A DNA stretch of 47,250 bases from Synergistaceae bacterium (GTDB lineage Bacteria; Synergistota; Synergistia; Synergistales; Synergistaceae). This document shows, one piece after another, positions 35,185 through 43,808 of the stretch (position 1 is its first letter; each line of letters begins with the position of its first letter). The translations under genes were made by a program, and so were the position numbers. The notes beneath the pieces are model-generated. The model saw only the letters and a program-made list of their open reading frames with translations, had not been told where the DNA came from and did not search any database. The DNA is taken from positions 1 to 47,250 of the forward strand of contig JAITOY010000013.1 in the NCBI GenBank assembly GCA_031289775.1, in the 5' to 3' direction.

Positions 35185-36396
35185 TTAATCCTTATCCGCA
35201 GGCCCCGCATCCGGGCGCGACGGGGAGAGCAGTTCTCTGCCGAAGACGGCGCAGTAGTCTCGCACTCGCTTGGGGATGAGGCCTGAGGGACGCACTATCA
35301 GGATCACAACCAGCAGTACGGCGTAGATCAGCTGCGCGTAGTCCGAAAAATTGCGCAGTTTTTCCGTGATGACCGTCAGCAGGAAAGCCCCGACCGTCAC
35401 GCCGATCGGGTTGTCCATGCCGCCTAAGATGACCATGCAGATGAAGACCAGCGAGCGGGCGAACGTGAAGTCGTTCGGCCCGACGAAGGAGGTCAGGCTC
35501 GCGTAGAGCGCGCCTCCGACCCCGCAGTATACGCCTCCGATCACGAAAGCGAACAGCTTGCAGCGCGGGACATCCACGCCAAGACAATTCGCGGCTATCT
35601 CATCCTGTGCTATGTTGTTCAAGGCGAGGCCATAGCGCGAGATGTATATCCGCTGCGCTACATAGACCAAAATGATGAGCGCAAACGCGCAGAATATCAG
35701 GTAGAAGAAGTGCGGCGTCAGCTTCACCCCGAAAAACGTGTATGCTTTGTAGAGGGAAAAGCCCCCTATGCTGAAAGCTTTTACACCGCTGATTCCGTTC
35801 GGCCCGCCTATGGACGGCATATTTTTGATCAATTGAACAAAAGCCAGTTGCAGCGCCATCGTGACCAGCGAAAGATAATACCCCTTCGTGCGCAGGGTAG
35901 GAAGCCCTATCAACAGACCGGCGAAGGCGCTTGTGAGTATGGCGGTCAACATGCCAAGCCACGGACTCACGCCAATCTTTACGGTCATGACGGCCATTGA
36001 ATATGCGCCGATGCCCATAAACGCGGCCGGCGCGAAGTTCACCATGTTCGTGGAACCCATCTGGAAGTTGAGCCCCAGACACACCATTGCGTAGATGAGG
36101 GCCATGACTGCGATGTGTGACTGATATCGAAAAGTCGATAGCAAAACAGGGATGGCAAGTATACAGATCAGCGCTGAAAAAGCCGCGACCCGCCTGTTGC
36201 GAATGTAGAGCGAGAAAAGCGCGTCCACGGCCCCTTTTCTCTCCATGCGGAGCAACGCCACAACCACGATGGCAACGAGAGCCAGGCTGTATCGATATGG
36301 CAGGCGCAGCATCAAAAACGCCAGACCAAATATCACTATGTTGAAGATGATCGTCATCGGCTTTTCTCGGAGGCCTCGTCCGTTGCGGCCGGTCAT
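35185..36396 (-). CDS. livM: branched-chain amino acid ABC transporter permease LivM
   Basis: This 403-residue inner-membrane permease has about ten hydrophobic segments. The LivM/LivH family region is GLNFQMGSTNMVNFAPAAFMGIGAY (about 125-150). The cytoplasmic loop contacting the ATPase is ALNNIAQDEIAANCLGVDV (about 265-285). ATG 36394-36396 follows GAGGGG at about six bases. It is the last gene of livG-livF-livJ-livH-livM, with 20 bp after livH. Downstream lies the trp promoter. Confidence 0.92.
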   Translation of the reverse strand: MTGRNGRGLREKPMTIIFNIVIFGLAFLMLRLPYRYSLALVAIVVVALLRMERKGAVDALFSLYIRNRRVAAFSALICILAIPVLLSTFRYQSHIAVMALIYAMVCLGLNFQMGSTNMVNFAPAAFMGIGAYSMAVMTVKIGVSPWLGMLTAILTSAFAGLLIGLPTLRTKGYYLSLVTMALQLAFVQLIKNMPSIGGPNGISGVKAFSIGGFSLYKAYTFFGVKLTPHFFYLIFCAFALIILVYVAQRIYISRYGLALNNIAQDEIAANCLGVDVPRCKLFAFVIGGVYCGVGGALYASLTSFVGPNDFTFARSLVFICMVILGGMDNPIGVTVGAFLLTVITEKLRNFSDYAQLIYAVLLVVILIVRPSGLIPKRVRDYCAVFGRELLSPSRPDAGPADKD

Positions 36397-36416
36397 TTCT
36401 TTCCCCTCACCATCGG

Positions 36417-37379
36417 CTACACTTTTTCGGCTGTCTTCTCGCCGATTATGCCCTCCGGCTTGAAGACAATAAAAATTACCACCACGACAAAGGCCACGAT
36501 ACTGGCGTATGAGGTTCCTCTAGGAATATACCCCGAGACGAACACCTCCACGAAAGCCAGCAGCATACCGCCGGCCACAGCGCCCCAGGTGTTCCGCAGC
36601 CCCCCGACCACAGCGGCGGAGAACCCTTTTGCGCCATACATGGCGCCGTCGTCGAAGGACATGAGCTTTTGATAGCTGCCGAGCAAAAAACCGCTGATCG
36701 CCAGCATGATGCCGCCGATCAGAAAAGTGATTATGATGATCCGCGAGACGTTGATCCCTGTCATCAGGGACAACTCCTTGTTCTGCGAGATAGCCTGCAT
36801 TGAAAGCCCCATCTTTGTCCTGTTCAAAAACAGGAAAAGAAGCGCCAGGATCAGAATCGTGATCACGATGATCGTAATATTGCGCTCGGTCACAGTACCG
36901 TTTGGCATCAAGAGGGCCGGGAAACCCTGCGGGTTGCGGCCGCTGACGACGGAGAGGGCAGACTCTCCGCCGAGGGCGGTCGACACAGTATTCACAGCCG
37001 GCTTGAAAAGCAGGCCCAAAATCTCCTTGATGATAGTGCCCATAGCTATGGTGCTGAGCAGCGGCATCAATTCCGAACTGTTTTGAAACGGCTTGATCGA
37101 GAACCGGTACGTGACCAGCCCCAGAGCCGCGCAGAAGACCGCCCCGATGACCAGAAGCAGCGCGACGCAGACCACGAAAGGCAGGCTGTCGAACAGTCCA
37201 GCGCTTTTCATCGCCACATACGCCCCCATAATGGCGAACGATCCAAAGATGGCTATATCGCCGCAGCAGAACACTACAACATCCATAACTCCGAAGAACA
37301 GCGAAAACCCGACCGCCACCAAGGTGTACGTACAGCCAAGCAGGATTGCGCTCATCAGTAGTCCCCAAAACATATCCAT
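36417..37379 (-). CDS. livH: branched-chain amino acid ABC transporter permease LivH
   Basis: This 320-residue permease partner of LivM has about eight membrane segments. It has SLFFGVMDVVVFCCGDIAIF near the N terminus (family region with the conserved Gly) and the EAA-like loop MGLSMQAISQNKELSLMTGI near residue 200. VVGGLRNTWGAVAGG near residue 270 is typical of LivH. It lies between the binding protein gene and livM on one transcript. Confidence 0.92.
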   Translation of the reverse strand: MDMFWGLLMSAILLGCTYTLVAVGFSLFFGVMDVVVFCCGDIAIFGSFAIMGAYVAMKSAGLFDSLPFVVCVALLLVIGAVFCAALGLVTYRFSIKPFQNSSELMPLLSTIAMGTIIKEILGLLFKPAVNTVSTALGGESALSVVSGRNPQGFPALLMPNGTVTERNITIIVITILILALLFLFLNRTKMGLSMQAISQNKELSLMTGINVSRIIIITFLIGGIMLAISGFLLGSYQKLMSFDDGAMYGAKGFSAAVVGGLRNTWGAVAGGMLLAFVEVFVSGYIPRGTSYASIVAFVVVVIFIVFKPEGIIGEKTAEKV

Positions 37380-37434
37380 AATGACGCCGCCACTCCCTTA
37401 CTATAATCAGTAAATTAGCCCAAAGGGCCGTCGG

Positions 37435-38619
37435 CTATTTTCCGCCGAAGCTGCGTTTGCCGCTCTGGTACTCCGACTTTTCCAGAGGAACCCAGACTCC
37501 GTCCTGAACTACGTTCAGGTACGCGGCGACATTCTCTGTCTGGCCGATCTCGTTGAACGTCGTTGTGCCCATGATGCCTGTCGTCTTGCTCTTGGGTATC
37601 GCCTCCGTCATGGCCTTTGCCGTCGGCGTCTCTCCGCAATCACGCAACGCGTTGACCAGGATCAGCGCGGCCTCGTAGGCATATGGCGTGTAAGCGCCGA
37701 TCGGCTCCGAGAAACCTTGCGCGTTATAAAGCTTGATAAAATCGCGCCCCTTTGCGGAGTCCTCCAAGATGATCCCGGGGCTGACCACGAGCGCCCCCTC
37801 AGCGGCATCGACGCCTATTTTGAGGAAGTCCTCGGTCTTCATACCGGAGATGCCGCAGAAAAGGATGTCCTTCACTCCAGCGTCGCTGAGCTGTCGCTTG
37901 AGCTGTGAGCCGATTGATACAGTGCTGCCGCAGTAGACAGCTTTTGCCCCGCTTGCCTTTATCTTCTGCGCCACAGCGTTGAGGTCGGTCGTGTCCTCAG
38001 GAACTTGCTCCTCGCCCAATGGGGCTATTTTGCGCGAAGCCAGCTCCGCCTTGAAAGCGTTGAAGTTACCGTCGCCGTAAGAGCCAATGTCCGAAACGAT
38101 GAACCAGTCCTTATAGCCAAACTCGTCCAGAACCTTTGCGGCGAGCGGTATGTTCTCCTGCTTGTCGGTCGGGGCCGAGCGGGTTATGTATGGGACGTTA
38201 TCCTTGTTCGTCAGCGTCTCCCTGATGGCGCCCCAGATCAGAAGCGGGATCTCGGACTCCTTGAAAACGGGGATAGAGGCGGCGGCCGGGCCTGAGTTCC
38301 AAAATCCCGAAGCCGCCACGACCGCCGAGTCAGAGACTATTTCCTGCGCCCCGGCGACCGCTACGTTCTCCGTGCTCTGATCGTCAACCTCGATCACTTC
38401 TATCTTATACTTAAATTCACCGGACTTGTTCGCCTCGTTGATGGCGAGCGAAAACGCGTTCCTCGCGGCTGCGCCCTCGGCGGCGTCAGAGCCGGTGATT
38501 GGCCCCAAAAACCCTATTTTAACCACAGCGGCGTCAGCCGCAGCGCCGGCGACCAGCAGCAGACCCGCCGTTAGAAACATTACCGCAAAAATCGAAAACA
38601 GCTTTGATTTACTACACAT
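37435..38619 (-). CDS. livJ: branched-chain amino acid-type ABC transporter binding protein
   Basis: This 394-residue periplasmic binding protein (Peripla_BP_6/LivJ type) has a signal peptide cut near ADAAVV. The mature start VKIGFLGPITG with NAFSLAINEAN is typical. Mid-protein motifs include VAASGFWNSGPAAASIPVF, where branched-chain or other amino acids are held, and GSTVSIGSQLKRQL. ATG 38617-38619 follows AGGAGG at nine bases. Relatives bind Leu/Ile/Val but also amides, urea or aromatic compounds, so specificity is inferred only from the transporter type. A 118-bp gap separates it from livF with no strong promoter. Confidence 0.88.
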   Translation of the reverse strand: MCSKSKLFSIFAVMFLTAGLLLVAGAAADAAVVKIGFLGPITGSDAAEGAAARNAFSLAINEANKSGEFKYKIEVIEVDDQSTENVAVAGAQEIVSDSAVVAASGFWNSGPAAASIPVFKESEIPLLIWGAIRETLTNKDNVPYITRSAPTDKQENIPLAAKVLDEFGYKDWFIVSDIGSYGDGNFNAFKAELASRKIAPLGEEQVPEDTTDLNAVAQKIKASGAKAVYCGSTVSIGSQLKRQLSDAGVKDILFCGISGMKTEDFLKIGVDAAEGALVVSPGIILEDSAKGRDFIKLYNAQGFSEPIGAYTPYAYEAALILVNALRDCGETPTAKAMTEAIPKSKTTGIMGTTTFNEIGQTENVAAYLNVVQDGVWVPLEKSEYQSGKRSFGGK

Positions 38620-38737
38620 AATCCCATTCCTCCTGTTAACGTTATAATTTCGAGATTCCTCCGGGTTGATTTCGCCATTCCGTTATGAGCCCCACCTCCT
38701 ATCCGCTCCCCCGCTGTATTCGTAAAGCCTCCAAACG

Positions 38738-39457
38738 CTACATGACCGGGTTTTCAGCAAACTCGCTCTCGCGAAGTTCGTCTGTCGAACCGGCGAAAAC
38801 GATCGCGCCTTTTTGCAGGACGTATCCGGTCGTAGCTATGGAGAGCGCCTTCTGCGCGTTTTGCTCTACCAGCAGAATGCTCATCTGCTGCGCGCAGAGG
38901 CGGCGGATGATCTCGAAGACCGTCTCGACCATGATTGGCGCCAGGCCAAGTGACGGTTCATCGAGTATCAGCAGTTTGGGTTTGTTGATGACGGATCTCG
39001 CGATGGCAAGCATCGTGCGCTCTCCGCCCGACAGTGTGCCGGACTTTTGTTGAAGGCGTTCGCGAAGCACGGGGAAGGAAATGTAGATTTCCTCGAGGCG
39101 CTCTCGCAGAAGCGAGTCGTCGTTTATGTAATAAGCGCCCATTTTTAAATTGGCTTCCACCGTCATCTTGTGAAACGTGCCTACAGCAGCCGCCGAGAGG
39201 GCTATGCCAGCTTCGACCCTCTTGTGCGTCGGCCATGCGTCCATGCTCTTGCCGTCGAGTTTCATGCTTCCAGCGTCAGCCTTCACCATGTTCAGGATAG
39301 CCTTGACCAGCGTCGTCTTTCCGGCGCCGTTCGCCCCGAGAACACAACACACATGTCCGCTGGGGACATCCAAGGTGACGCCCCGCAGCATAGGGATCCG
39401 GCCATAGCTCGTGTCCAGACCGCCGATCTCCAATACGTTCGGCCCAGCGTCGTTCAT
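38738..39457 (-). CDS. livF: branched-chain amino acid ABC transporter ATPase LivF
   Basis: This 239-residue ATPase has Walker A GANGAGKTT, a canonical signature LSGGERTMLAIAR and Walker B LLILDEPSLGLAP. LLVEQNAQ stands where an H-loop His is usual; Gln is normal for LivF. Its ATG overlaps the livG stop (ATGA), so the two are translationally coupled and probably equimolar. It pairs with LivG to power the LivHM permease. Confidence 0.93.
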   Translation of the reverse strand: MNDAGPNVLEIGGLDTSYGRIPMLRGVTLDVPSGHVCCVLGANGAGKTTLVKAILNMVKADAGSMKLDGKSMDAWPTHKRVEAGIALSAAAVGTFHKMTVEANLKMGAYYINDDSLLRERLEEIYISFPVLRERLQQKSGTLSGGERTMLAIARSVINKPKLLILDEPSLGLAPIMVETVFEIIRRLCAQQMSILLVEQNAQKALSIATTGYVLQKGAIVFAGSTDELRESEFAENPVM

Positions 39458-40230
39458 ATGGCCGCTCCCCCCAGATAGGCGCTGATAACGTCTTTGTCGC
39501 GGACGATTTCGTTGTAGATCCCCTCGGCTATCTTCTGACCGGCGTTGAAGACGACGATCCGCTCGGGTACGCTCTCCATGACCTTCATGTCATGCTCTAT
39601 GATGATTATGCAGATATCCTTGTTTATTTCCCTGATTTTGTGAATGTCCTTCATCATCTGCATAGTCTCCTCGCCGTTTAAGCCTGCGGTCGGCTCGTCG
39701 AGCAGCAAAACGGCCGGCTGGCCGACAAGCGCTCTGCAAATCTCTATGCGGCGGCGGTCGATGTGCGGTATGTTTTTCGCCAGCTCGTAACGGCGTTTAA
39801 AGAGACCCGGGTTGAAATAGCTCAAAATATCCATGCACTCCTGGAGAGAATCATAAATCTCGCTGTCTACCCTTCGAGGGCGCAGGATAACGTCCCAAAA
39901 ACCGTTCATCTGCTTCGAGTAAAGCCCCGTCAAAATATTGTCGGCAACGCTCAAATCCCAGCATAACCTGCTGGATTGGTATGTGCGGGCTATGCCCTTC
40001 TTGAAAATCGAATAAGCCCTCAGAGCTGAGATATCCTCGCCTTGCAAGGTAACGGCGCCGTGAGTGGCGCGATAGACGCCGCTTATGATGTTGAGGAAAG
40101 TCGTCTTCCCGGAGCCGTTCGGCCCAATCAGCCCCACTATCTCCTTCGCGTCGATCAGGAAGTCGACGTCTTTCACGGCCCAGAGACCGCCAAATTGAAT
40201 TGAAACGCCTTTCGTCTCCAATAAAGCCAT
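39454..40230 (-). CDS. livG: branched-chain amino acid ABC transporter ATPase LivG (degenerate signature)
   Basis: This 258-residue ATPase has Walker [10 protein letters not shown], Walker [12 protein letters not shown] and H-loop IIIEHDMKV, all intact. The signature motif is abnormal. The segment preceding [10 protein letters not shown] reads NIPHID, whereas LivG proteins normally have LAYGDQ-like sequence there; the conserved signature Gly is Ile. I start at ATG 40228-40230, ten bases after GGAGG; the in-frame TTG at 40251 would translate that site. It is the first gene of the liv operon. The gap upstream offers only an extended -10-like TGTTATGCT on the minus strand near 40317-40325. Confidence 0.92.
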   Translation of the reverse strand: MALLETKGVSIQFGGLWAVKDVDFLIDAKEIVGLIGPNGSGKTTFLNIISGVYRATHGAVTLQGEDISALRAYSIFKKGIARTYQSSRLCWDLSVADNILTGLYSKQMNGFWDVILRPRRVDSEIYDSLQECMDILSYFNPGLFKRRYELAKNIPHIDRRRIEICRALVGQPAVLLLDEPTAGLNGEETMQMMKDIHKIREINKDICIIIIEHDMKVMESVPERIVVFNAGQKIAEGIYNEIVRDKDVISAYLGGAAI

Positions 40231-40592
40231 CTTCCGCAAACCTCCAGCCAACGCATATTTAAAATTCTACGAAAATAAAATTGGAAGTAAGGAGAAACCG
40301 TCACAGTCGCAAATAGCATAACATCCTCCGATAAGCTACGCCCAAGCGTCCCGGATTTGCCGTTGCTCTCGCCAATTGGAGTTAATTACTTCAATGTTGA
40401 TTTATCATTGTAACCACAGTTTCTCAAGTCGTCAATAAGCCCCAAAAGCGATTAACGATCAAACCATTGAGGATCGCGCGAAAAAACGCTGAAATGCCGA
40501 ACTCCCTTAATCTTCCGAACGAATCTTCATTTCCTGAATGTGCAGTGCCATCCTTATATGTATGAACATAAATGGCTCAAATAAAATATTTC

Positions 40593-40623
40593 TCATATCA
40601 TACGTTCATTTCATATCATACGT
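40593..40623. repeat. two 13-bp direct repeats upstream of a promoter (candidate activator sites)
   Basis: TCATATCATACGT occurs exactly at 40593-40605 and 40611-40623, 18 bp apart start to start. A degenerate third copy (TCATAGCATACA) lies at 40639-40650 inside the promoter spacer. The position just upstream of the -35 suits a regulator; the GntR protein encoded downstream is one candidate. Confidence 0.6.
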
Positions 40624-40632
40624 GCGCGCGTG

Positions 40633-40661
40633 TTGACATCATAGCATACAATCGATATACT
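40633..40661 (+). promoter_or_regulatory. sigma70-type promoter of the aldehyde/alcohol dehydrogenase cluster
   Basis: TTGACA (40633-40638), 17 bp, and TATACT (40656-40661) point at the aldehyde dehydrogenase gene. An oppositely oriented TTGACA (40671-40676, minus) faces it. Confidence 0.75.
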
Positions 40662-40902
40662 GCGATTCATTGTCAAGAAAATTTTCCGCATATGAAACTT
40701 TCACTTATATTTTATCCTGAATAAATCGCCGTTTTTGGCGCTTAAAAAGGATAACCTGTTGGCTATTATGTTTATTTTATTATCGAGTTTCCTCAGCGAG
40801 CTAAATTTGCGATAAACTCTTGACAATCCATTACAGTAGCATTGAGTTTGAGGTAATGGGGTAATAGCGATGAAGCAAATGAGGAAGGAGAATGAATAAT
40901 CA

Positions 40903-42384
40903 ATGAGTGAAGTCAAAAAAATGTTCGTAGGCGGAAAATGGGTGGAGGCACTCGACAAAGGCGTACGGGAAATAATCAACCCGTGCGACGGCAGCGTACT
41001 CTCAAGGGTGGCTGACGGTGGCGCAGAGGACGCGAAACGTGCTATCTCCATAGCAAGGGAGACGTTCGACGTAGGAGAATGGAGCGGTATGCCGGGGCCC
41101 GACAGGGCAAAGTTGCTCTGGGCTTTCGCCGATGAAATGACGACTCACGTCGACGAGCTGGCAAAGATCGAGACTCAAAACACGGGGAAGGCCCTGATCG
41201 AGTCCGAGTACGACGTTTACGATTCTGCGGCCTGCTTCAGGTATTACGCGGGACTGATCAACAAACCGGGCGGGCAGAGCTACAACGTACACGACCCAGC
41301 CGTTCACAGCATCTCCGTGCGCGAGCCCATCGGCGTTTGCGGGCTCATCAGCGCATGGAATTTCCCGATGTCGCTCGCTGCGTGGAAACTAGCTCCGGCG
41401 CTCGCCGCCGGGAACACCCTTGTCTTCAAACCAGCGTCGCTGACGCCTCTCTCGAATCTTTTCATGTTCGAGCTGTTTGAAAAAGTCGCTTTTCCGGCTG
41501 GGGTCGTCAATATAGTCACCGGATCGGGGGACGCGGTCGGCCAGACTATCGCCGAGAGCCTCGACGTCGACAAGGTCGCCTTCACAGGCAGTGTTAGCGT
41601 GGGACGCAAGGTTATGACTGCCGCGGCGTCCAATATAAAGGGAGTCACTCTCGAATTGGGCGGGAAATCCCCAAACGTCATCTTCGCGGACGCGGATTTC
41701 GCCGCGGCGGTGGATTACGGCTTGTTCGGGGCCTTCTATAACCAGGGCGAGGTATGCACGGCTTCAACCCGCCTGCTGGTGGAGGAGCCCATTTATGACA
41801 AATATCTCGCGGCCCTCGTTGAAAAAACCAAAAAAATCAAGATCGGCAACGGTCTGGACAAGGGCGTGAAGATGGGCCCGCTTATAAGTGAAGCCCACAT
41901 GAAAACAGTGCTCGAGTACATCGAGAAGGGAAAAGCCGAAGGAGCGAAGATCGCCTGCGGTGGAAATCGTATCACAAAGCCGGGCTACGAAAAGGGGTTC
42001 TTCATAGAGCCGACGATCTTTACGGAAACGAGACCAGATATGGCCATAGTCCAGGAGGAGATATTCGGACCCGTTCTCGTTCTGCAAAAATTCAACGGTG
42101 AGGAAGAGGCGGTCAGGCTCGCCAACGACACGATTTACGGACTCGCGGCAGCCGTCTTCTCCAACGATATCTCGAAGGCAATACGCGTCGTCAGGCAAAT
42201 CAGAGCCGGTATAACCTGGATCAACACATACGGGCCCGTCTACAACGAGGCGCCCTGGGGCGGCTACAAACAGAGCGGGCTCGGCCGCGAGCTTGGCACA
42301 TACGGACTGGACGACTATACCGAAGTCAAGCAGATTAACATCAACACAGCCGTGGCGCCCACAGGCTGGTTCGACGCAGAGTAG
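40903..42384 (+). CDS. NAD(P)-dependent aldehyde dehydrogenase
   Basis: This 493-residue enzyme is a full-length member of the classical ALDH superfamily. It has catalytic Cys285 in GEVCTAST, general base Glu251 in LELGGKSP, the Asn of SAWNFPMS, and the coenzyme-binding FTGSVSVGR. The C-terminal EEIFGPVL and YGLAAAVFS regions are typical. Similarity of pattern is to betaine/gamma-aminobutyraldehyde-type dehydrogenases, but substrate cannot be set by eye. AAGGAG lies about twelve bases before ATG 40903, a little far. It is the first gene of a cluster with an iron alcohol dehydrogenase and a symporter. Confidence 0.93.
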   Translation: MSEVKKMFVGGKWVEALDKGVREIINPCDGSVLSRVADGGAEDAKRAISIARETFDVGEWSGMPGPDRAKLLWAFADEMTTHVDELAKIETQNTGKALIESEYDVYDSAACFRYYAGLINKPGGQSYNVHDPAVHSISVREPIGVCGLISAWNFPMSLAAWKLAPALAAGNTLVFKPASLTPLSNLFMFELFEKVAFPAGVVNIVTGSGDAVGQTIAESLDVDKVAFTGSVSVGRKVMTAAASNIKGVTLELGGKSPNVIFADADFAAAVDYGLFGAFYNQGEVCTASTRLLVEEPIYDKYLAALVEKTKKIKIGNGLDKGVKMGPLISEAHMKTVLEYIEKGKAEGAKIACGGNRITKPGYEKGFFIEPTIFTETRPDMAIVQEEIFGPVLVLQKFNGEEEAVRLANDTIYGLAAAVFSNDISKAIRVVRQIRAGITWINTYGPVYNEAPWGGYKQSGLGRELGTYGLDDYTEVKQININTAVAPTGWFDAE

Positions 42385-42426
42385 ACCGACCTGGACGCGT
42401 TTCCTGAAAAAATAACGACTAAGGGA

Positions 42427-42515
42427 GTGCGTAATAATTTACAAACTTTACCTCATCAGCTGAATGTATGAAAGCATTGCACTAAATACATATTGCATAG
42501 TTTATTATTGCGCAC
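42427..42515 (+). repeat. inverted repeat enclosing the leader of the iron alcohol dehydrogenase gene
   Basis: GTGCGTAATAAT (42427-42438) pairs with ATTATTGCGCAC (42504-42515), 12 bp with one G-U. Inside, ATGTAT (42464-42469) pairs with ATACAT (42486-42491). It could be a leader RNA structure or a processing/pausing site between the two dehydrogenase genes. Confidence 0.4.
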
Positions 42516-42545
42516 CTTGTCCCTAATTTTAAGGAGGAGTTTATA

Positions 42546-43718
42546 ATGATACCGAATTTTACGTTCAACTTTCCAACGGTCATCGAGTTCGGCGTCGGCA
42601 AGTCGAAGGAGATAATGAGCGCCGTCAACGCCAAAAATGTCAAAAAAGTAATCGTCGTTAGCGACAAACAGCTCGTCGGCTTGGGCATCGTTCAACCAAC
42701 GCTCGATATTCTCAAAGAAAACGGGATAGGATACGCCCTGTTCGACGAGGTGCTTCCGAACCCCAAGGCCGCGTCGGTGGACGCCTGCGCCGCGCTGTGC
42801 AAAAAAGAGGGCTGCGAGATGGTAATAGCGATAGGCGGCGGCAGCGTCATGGACGTTGGCAAGGGCACGGCGGTTATCGCAACCAATGGCGGAGGCATCA
42901 TGGAGTACTTATACATGAGGGGGGAGAGCGCGAGGAAGATTGAAAAACCGCTGCTTCCCGTAGTAGCGATCCCCACTACGTCAGGCACTGGGTCAGAGGT
43001 GTCCGACTGTATCGTCATCACCGACAGCGACAATCTGAAGGATCTCCTGCTCACGACTGATATAGCGCCGACGTACGCGTTTGTCGACCCGGAGCTGACA
43101 TATAAAATGCCGGCGTCAATCACTGCAAACACGGGGCTCGACGTTCTGGGGCACGCCGTCGAGGCCTATACCGCGACGCTCGATAACAAAATCGCCGAAC
43201 TGGTCGGGCTAGAGGCCATAAAGCTTGTGTTCGAATATCTACCGGCTGCTGTCAAAGGCGACAAAACCGCACGTGACTATATGTCTCTCGCGTCCATGTA
43301 CGCCGGAATCGCACAGTCCAAGAACGGTTGCACTCTGCCTCACGCTGTCAGCTGTCCACTCTCCGTGATTCATGGGGTGCCACACGGACTTGGCGTCGGC
43401 GTCTCTCAAATTCCGACGATTGAGTATACCAAAAACACCATTCCTAAACTGTACAGCGAAATCCTAGCCTACATCGACCCAACCCAGTTTAACGTCGCGG
43501 AGAACAAAGCCGCCGATATCCTGATCGACAAAATACACAAGCTGTTCAAGGAAATCGGGGTTTCGGAAAAAGTGGATATCGGCCCAGTCACAAAGGAGCA
43601 TATCCACAAAATGAGCGAAGACGCAATGAAGGAGATAGACATAGAGGGTTGCGCGCGGCAGCCGGTCTCCATCGACGATATAGAAGATATTTTCCGCAAG
43701 GTTATCGTCAACGCGTAA
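42546..43718 (+). CDS. iron-containing (type III) alcohol dehydrogenase
   Basis: This 390-residue oxidoreductase has metal ligands Asp199 and His203 ([12 protein letters not shown]), His266 (LPHAV) and His280 (VPHGLG), with the spacing of lactaldehyde reductase-like enzymes. The nucleotide-binding [13 protein letters not shown] and the [11 protein letters not shown] segment are also present. ATG 42546 follows AAGGAGGAG at about six bases. It is separated from the aldehyde dehydrogenase by 161 bp carrying an inverted repeat. Together the pair could interconvert an alcohol, an aldehyde and an acid. Confidence 0.93.
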   Translation: MIPNFTFNFPTVIEFGVGKSKEIMSAVNAKNVKKVIVVSDKQLVGLGIVQPTLDILKENGIGYALFDEVLPNPKAASVDACAALCKKEGCEMVIAIGGGSVMDVGKGTAVIATNGGGIMEYLYMRGESARKIEKPLLPVVAIPTTSGTGSEVSDCIVITDSDNLKDLLLTTDIAPTYAFVDPELTYKMPASITANTGLDVLGHAVEAYTATLDNKIAELVGLEAIKLVFEYLPAAVKGDKTARDYMSLASMYAGIAQSKNGCTLPHAVSCPLSVIHGVPHGLGVGVSQIPTIEYTKNTIPKLYSEILAYIDPTQFNVAENKAADILIDKIHKLFKEIGVSEKVDIGPVTKEHIHKMSEDAMKEIDIEGCARQPVSIDDIEDIFRKVIVNA

Positions 43719-43728
43719 TAAAACGCGG

Positions 43729-43769
43729 GACGCGCCGATAAGCGTTTTGTCAGCGCGTCTTTCTTTTTT
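43729..43769 (+). terminator. intrinsic terminator after the alcohol dehydrogenase
   Basis: GACGCGC (43729-43735) and GCGCGTC (43753-43759) form a 7-bp GC stem followed by TTTCTTTTTT. It lies between the alcohol dehydrogenase and the symporter, so the symporter may need read-through or its own promoter. Confidence 0.72.
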
Positions 43770-43808
43770 CAAAAACTTATATATGCATGGAGAAATGGAG
43801 GGTGAGAA

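Larger units (their letters stand above)
40231..40902. other. intergenic region between liv and the aldehyde dehydrogenase operon
   Basis: About 670 bp without a convincing gene. It holds the likely liv promoter near its left end, two 13-bp direct repeats (40593-40605 and 40611-40623), the strong plus-strand promoter at 40633-40661 and a 240-base leader with a small CGCC/GGCG hairpin (about 40727-40740). The central part (40330-40590) shows nothing I can interpret. Confidence 0.6.

Noticed and set aside
40701..41051. 116-codon minus-strand frame at the start of the aldehyde dehydrogenase
   Set aside because: Half of it is antisense to the dehydrogenase and half is AT-rich leader; no supporting signal.
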